Source: Paralichthys olivaceus
Lineage: Eukaryota > Chordata > Actinopteri > Pleuronectiformes > Paralichthyidae
Direction: 5' to 3'
Assembly (NCBI RefSeq): GCF_024713975.1
Contig: NC_091104.1
Location: 11,489,580-11,553,579 of the forward strand
Length of the DNA: 64,000 bases
Position numbers and translations under genes: made by a program. Positions 32,996 to 64,000 of this stretch are shown in pieces; within the stretch, counting starts at the first letter, position 1; every line of letters begins with the position of its first letter. Under the pieces are notes generated by a model. It had not been told where the DNA came from. It saw nothing but the letters and a program-made list of their open reading frames with translations, and did not search any database.

Positions 32996-34073
32996 CTTTG
33001 AAATTAACATTCACCCCCCCTCCAGGCCGGATCTTACGCACGGACGGAGGGGGAGCGTGGAACCGAGAGGCCGGTGCTCCTCTGCCTGTCTCCCGGTCCC
33101 CCCCTACGGTTCACCGGGGAAGTGGTGGAGGTGGAGGAGGCTGTAATGAACTGTCACAACTTTACTTTACTCTAAGATCAAAATGAATCAGTAATAATAA
33201 TAATAATATATTATTATTAAAATCCCTGACTCAAGCTGAACCAAGTTACAAAAATAAAGCAACGAGGTCACTGCAGGTCAATGAGAATTCTATTTTATTT
33301 TGTAATTGTTTGTATTTATTTCCAACATGTCAATTAAAGAAAGAGAAATTATACAAACAAGTGAAAAATATAAACAGAAACAAGTATTATTTACAAACTG
33401 ATGAGGAAAACAAATGAAACGCTTAATGATTGAATCTACATAATGGAAAAGGAGTACAAACTTCTCCAAGCAACATTAATCAATAATTATTTTGTACTTA
33501 ATCCAGCTTCCTATACATCTTTATGTATGTATATATGTACCTTTACCTATATTGCATATAATGCAATATAAATAATACAAAATAAGGATATAAATATATT
33601 TTATTTTGAAAAAGGAAACACCCGACGTTTTATTTTGTTAAAATGTCTGAATGAGTGTTTTCCAGCTCGTGCTCTCACCTGTGGGAACACATGGTCTCCC
33701 ATCAGGCACCTGGAGGTAAACGAACACACAACCACGACTTTATTCACACTCAGTGTTTGATTTCACTTAATTCAAACTTGAAGTCCCATGTGCTAAATGT
33801 CCTGACATGCAGAAGACAACTCTCACTTCCAGGTGGGTATCAGGTCCTTTTTAGTTTAGAGTGATTCCAAACTAAAGTTAAATGTTGAAACATGAGCTGT
33901 GAGATATTTATTTTATTGGGATTTTGCTACTGCTTGAGTATAATTTGATTTAACACCGTCTGTGTAACATTCTTCAACAAAACATCCACCTGCAGTTTGT
34001 GTTTTTGCGGCGTTTGAATGTGCTCAGATGCTTTTTCATTGCAGATCACACTGAGAGACACGCGCCCAACAAC
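32996..34073. promoter_or_regulatory. WDR20 promoter/5' UTR and spacer to the orphan gene
   Basis: 32996-33140 is GC-rich and contains the WDR20 5' UTR and promoter. 33185-33220 holds a small palindromic (TAA)n/(TTA)n repeat. 33280-33620 is very AT-rich. The orphan gene's first, non-coding exon probably lies between ~33650 and 34045 but cannot be placed. Its start-codon exon follows TTTTTCATTGCAG (ends 34044). Confidence 0.5.
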
Positions 34074-35876
34074 ATGGAGCAACTTGCTTTCAAATACATG
34101 GTGAGATTAGTTCAGCTCAAGTCAGAGAATCATGTCAGAGACTGATCTGAATCATTTAACCCACATGCATGTGCACTGTAGTGACCTGTGTTTCCTGTCA
34201 GGACATGTGCAAAGTGGAGTCCAGCACTGACACTGACTCAGAAATCAGTCCCAGATGGTCGGACACCAGCACCATGGTATGGTCCGGATTTTTATTCGGT
34301 TGAGAACAAGTGGGGACGTGGCGATGTATATTTTAAATGGCTTAAAAAGATGTTAAGCCCAGTTTCAGATGAAACATTCTACATTGTATGTCTCAAGCAA
34401 ATGTCTTTTGAAATGGGGTCATATTTTATTTCCCTCCCCAGAGACTGATCCTGTATATCTGTTACCTCCAACATTGCAACAGAAAAGTACTGAGCTTTTG
34501 CATTTGAAAATGAACTCAGTAGAGAACAACAGTCTCCTTAAATTCAATCAAGCTGCAGCAAATCCCTCACATTCATAAGTATCAGGTCCCCATCCATTTT
34601 CCAGGTGAAGCGGTGATAGTGTCCAAAAACACCACATCTCACTCTGTAAAAGAAAGTGAAAAAAATCCCTGGACACTAAAGTTTAATATCTTCTTTCCTG
34701 ACCCACACCACATCCTTCCACCAAGTTTCATGGTGATCCATTCTGTTGTTTTTGTGCCACCTTGCTCACAAACAAACAAACAAACCAATAATCGTTGACG
34801 TCCTCCTTGAACAGGGACTTGTGAGCAGTGCACCGGAGAGTGGAACATTGCGTCGGACACTGAAGCCTGCTGCAAGACATGGCTGCTCTTCTTTGGTAAT
34901 TCAATTCACTTTTATTTGCATGGCGCTGAATCACATACATTAATTACCTCAAGGTTCTTTATAGTAAGGTGATTTAGACCTCAAGGAGCAAACGCTTTGT
35001 GACTGTGGAGCAAAGAAAAGTACATGTTTCACAGGAAGAAACCAGAACTGGACTCAGTGTGGGGCGGCCATCTGCCTCGATTGGTTGGGGTGAGGAGAAA
35101 AATGGGGGAGAGAGAGGAGAGGTGGAGTGAAGGAGAGAGAAAGACCAGGAGCACTTGTCAGACAGTTTGTTAAAATGACAACATTAGTTTAATTAATATT
35201 ATAACACTCCTTTCATGAATCAAAAATCTGGCTGCTCTCCTACGTGTTCATGTAAATGTCTGTGTGCTTATAATTGTAGTTTTTGGACCCGTATGACGGC
35301 AGCTCTGAGGATTCAGATGAGTCACACTTCGATGCTGGTGTCTCCAGGCGAACACGGCAGCAGGGAGGAGGAGGAGGTGGGCGTCGGTTCTTGGGCCGCA
35401 GCAGGAGATTTATCCTTCACCACCCTGCTCCTGTTGCCCTCAGAGATGTGATGAAAGATGGGACGAGAGATCCCGTGGATGTCCAGATGAAATGTGGGAG
35501 TGACTCTGAGCTGTGGGTCTATGAGCTCGACACTCTGCCCTCCCACGGCGACAAGGACGTCTGTGGAAATCTTGTAGCAAACGATTTCACAGCATGCGCC
35601 CAAACCATGGATATCGAGTTGCAACTTCATGATTCAGGCCTGCTCGCTTCGAGATCCTCAACTCCTCACACACCAGGACCCCTCACCCCAGCGGGAGGGG
35701 GCTCATCCTGGATGCTGGACAGCTCCTCGGAGAGATCTCCCAGCCCCTGTGACCTCAGATCTCTTTACAAGAGAAAGCTCGGCCCCCCTGGAGCTGAAGT
35801 GGCACAAAGGAAGAGGCAGTGTGTCGTCAACATGGAGGAGGAAGAGGCGGGGGACTCTGCATCCGAACCATGTTAG
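34074..35876 (+). CDS. uncharacterised Ser-rich, probably nuclear protein
   Basis: Not recognised. Four exons (34074-34100, 34202-34276, 34815-34895, 35280-35876) with good GT-AG sites, all phase 0, join to 259 residues starting MEQLAFKYMDMCKVES. Visible features: an acidic/Ser N-terminal block (DTDSEISPRWSDTST); a second Asp/Glu/Ser block (DPYDGSSEDSDESHFD); an Arg-rich patch (GRRFLGRSRRF); a Pro/Ser/Thr segment (SRSSTPHTPGPLTP) with S/T-P sites; a basic patch resembling a nuclear signal (YKRKLG ... AQRKRQ); an acidic C-terminus. No folded domain or membrane segment. It occupies the place of HSP90AA1 in the human gene order but is unrelated to it. Splice-consistent frames and a poly(A) signal at 36344 support a real gene. 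Exon 3 is flanked on both sides by mobile-element copies. Confidence 0.7.
34600..34797 (+). mobile_element. teleost interspersed repeat (CAAA-tailed family)
   Basis: Blocks 'gtgaaaaaaatccctgg', 'cttctttcctgacccacacc', 'accaagtttcatggtgatcc', 'ctgttgtttttgtg', then a (CAAA)n tail at 34769-34785. Same order as the copies at 18298 and (reversed) 37786. It sits just before the acceptor of orphan-gene exon 3. Confidence 0.75.
34897..35150 (+). mobile_element. percomorph-type interspersed repeat ('ATTCAATTCA...' family)
   Basis: Starts 'attcaattcacttttatttg', 'catggcgctgaatcaca', 'acctcaaggttctttat', then 'acaggaagaaaccagaact', 'ggggcggccatctgcctcga', 'ttggttggggtgag'. These blocks, in this order, make up a well-known dispersed element of spiny-rayed fishes. 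It begins directly after the donor of orphan-gene exon 3, which ends at 34895. Confidence 0.85.
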
Positions 35877-37302
35877 ACCCCTCTGATGACGGACTGACAG
35901 AATGATGTTCTTGTTATATTAAACACTTTAAAATGAGGTGTATGGTGGAATGACATACTGTAAATAGTTCATTTAAAATGCATTTGGAGTTCTACCTTGA
36001 GTAATTGCAAAATTACTCAGGCGATAAGTCTCTTTTTGAACATGTTTTTGTTTGGTTAGGAGGAATTACCATAGTGACCTGATCCTAATGACAGACCCGA
36101 CATACATGACGCACCCTGTCAATGAAGACACATTCAGTATGAGCCCCTCCTGATTTGGAGGACATTCAGCAATAACAGCTCCTCCGAAATGTTGTCAAAG
36201 ATGTGCTCAAAAACCTGGATAAGCATTTCTGACAACTTCATTCTGAGAGGGAAGCTGAACTAAATGAGAACGCATCACATTCACAAATTGTTTTAACACC
36301 ATTTCTGTCATTTTGGCTGTGTGTGTGTGGTTTCTTTCTGGAAAATAAATTGTTCATGTCAGTTCTCTTGCAGACAAGAGTCTTATAAATTTCTACAGCC
36401 AACCTCAGACTCTAAATAACTCTTAGAAATCAACATCCATAAAAAGCTACAACTTCATTAGTCCTATTCAGTGTTGATGAACATAGTGTGATGTTTGTTG
36501 TAGACAAAATCTTATTTCCTGTTATTAGATGTGTTGTCAATCAAGTGTTGGGACCTCCTCTCCAATTTCATCCTGACCAACAGGTGGCAGCAACACATTG
36601 ACATTGAAGTCAAGCTTCAACAGTGGAGCCTCCAGAAAGTTCAAAAAATATTTAAATAATACAAATTGAAAGAATTCTACAATCATAACAAAAACAGTGT
36701 CAAACAGGAACTAGCATTTGTTAAGTTAGAAGATCTTTTCTGTTAATTTGGTTGCATTCTCCTGTTGACTGGAAAAGTGCATTTGTGGTAGTCGTAAAAA
36801 AAATAAACATCTTTTCTTCAAATGTATCATAAGGTCAATGGGTATTTACAAGATGTACAGAATATATAAATAGGACAACAATGTGATTCCCCATAGAAAA
36901 GTGTTTTGAAGAGATGCGAAGACCTAAATCCCTTATTACCATTATAAGTAATGACAGTAAATATTAAAAATGACACTGAAGTCGTCATTGCAGTTCATCT
37001 TCCTTCCATTGTGGCTTTATTCAATCTAAAAACATACAGCTTCCTTCATAAAACAACTTTTTCCCTTCAACTCTTTTTCCACATTTCATTTTCCTCATCA
37101 TTTTCCATCTGTCAACATTCCCTCGACCTTCTGAGACACTTTCCAAAAACATTAAGAATGAGTACATGTGTGTTACTGCTCCACAAATATCTAACTACAT
37201 TTTATACTGACTAAACTACTTTATAAATGGTGGTTAATAGGTACGTGATTAAGTGTACTTAATAAGCAAGACTCTCTGGTCTTAAGGAACGACTTGTGTT
37301 GT
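35877..37302. other. convergent 3' ends of orphan gene and DYNC1H1
   Basis: AT-rich, no gene seen. AATAAA at 36344-36349 (+) fits the orphan gene (~470-nt 3' UTR). TTTATT at 37016-37021 gives AATAAA on the - strand, ~285 nt after the DYNC1H1 stop. Confidence 0.6.
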
Positions 37303-63225
<25,923 letters not shown>

Positions 63226-64000
63226 TCTGTCAGAGACGCCGGGATCAGTCGTGTCGCGGGCTGAGACTTGAACAAAGGCCGGGGTGACGTTAGGAAGCAG
63301 GCTGCAGTGTCTGGGTGGACGCTGACTGCTGCTCTGTCAAAGCGCCGCAACGCTGCCCAATACAGATTTATCCGCGCAAGGGATTGTGGTACTTGATGTT
63401 CAATGGGAGGGTATTTCACTGGGCTGTAGCCGCTCATAACTCCAATTCCCATAAGGCATTGCGCTCTTCCTTTCTCTCCATCTATCTTTCTGTCTGTCGA
63501 TAGGGGGCGAAAGGGAGTCGTCTCCAATGATGCAGCTGAAAATCATCTGCGACTAAAACTTCAAAATCAAAGAGACAAAGCTTTATATATATTTAAATAT
63601 AACTTCACTAATCCGTTAGTTATATAATAAAAAGGTATTAAAATAACTATCAACTAATGATAATCACAATCTGACATATATGAGCATAAGTACACTTTTG
63701 CTGACTCACATGCTCAATAATGAATGAGTGGCTTGAATTTGTTACACAAATCATTTCAACTCAACAGAGCTTTCCTGCAAGTTCCCCACACGTATAACCA
63801 GAGAAAAAATGTCTTGAATCACCTTGAATAGTGTAGTTTGGATTTGAGTCAGCTCAGCAGACACACCTATAAGGTCAATAACGCTTAAACATTGAACTCC
63901 AGTAGCAAACAGCCAGGACCCATTAAAGTTTGGTTCATTTATTAATATACACTGGATGTGGTGCATGGAATAGAGCTTTTAAGGAAGGCCTGTGCAGAAA
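63226..64000. promoter_or_regulatory. DYNC1H1 promoter and upstream flank
   Basis: The first ~250 bp upstream of the start codon are CpG-rich and hold the 5' UTR and promoter. Beyond ~63550 the sequence is AT-rich with no recognisable gene, repeat or RNA. No exon of PPP2R5C, the human neighbour, is visible. Confidence 0.6.

Noticed and set aside
63751-63966. Short open frame upstream of DYNC1H1
   Set aside because: 71 residues in AT-rich flank, no splice or family support.

Overview
This window is vertebrate, almost certainly teleost (percomorph-type), genomic DNA. The genes have many short exons and compact GT-AG introns. Every recognisable protein is a vertebrate orthologue, and the introns and spacers carry fish-type interspersed repeats, a (CA)n microsatellite and a MITE-like element. 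No bacterial, viral or CRISPR-like features were seen. Orthology was judged by reading translated exons against remembered human proteins; no database search was run.

Layout: POLE2 (+, N-terminal exons off the left edge, 337-4287), KLHDC2 (+, 5705-9160), NEMF (-, 19839-11048), MOK (+, 20694-24514), WDR20 (-, 32995-27267), an unrecognised four-exon gene (+, 34074-35876), and a complete DYNC1H1 (-, 63225-37303) filling the right 26 kb. KLHDC2/NEMF, MOK/WDR20 and the orphan gene/DYNC1H1 converge tail to tail. NEMF/MOK and WDR20/orphan are head to head.

The genes act separately: DNA polymerase epsilon (POLE2), C-degron ubiquitin ligase (KLHDC2), ribosome-associated quality control (NEMF), a MAPK-like kinase (MOK), a USP12/USP46 deubiquitinase cofactor (WDR20) and cytoplasmic dynein (DYNC1H1). 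Human equivalents lie in two distant blocks of chromosome 14 (q21: POLE2-KLHDC2-NEMF; q32: MOK-WDR20-HSP90AA1-DYNC1H1). Here they join at the NEMF/MOK promoter, HSP90AA1 is absent, and an orphan gene sits in its place.

The most interesting signal is in DYNC1H1. Two tandem 196-nt exons (46105-46300 and 45775-45970) encode alternative versions of the first half of the dynein microtubule-binding domain. Both have identical splice phases, and using both or neither would introduce a stop codon. They look like strictly mutually exclusive exons that would give two dyneins with different microtubule-binding heads. Other notable points are an AT-AC (U12-type) intron in POLE2, a two-ended WDR20 transcript, a (CA)67 tract beside a NEMF splice acceptor, and an orphan exon squeezed between two mobile-element copies.
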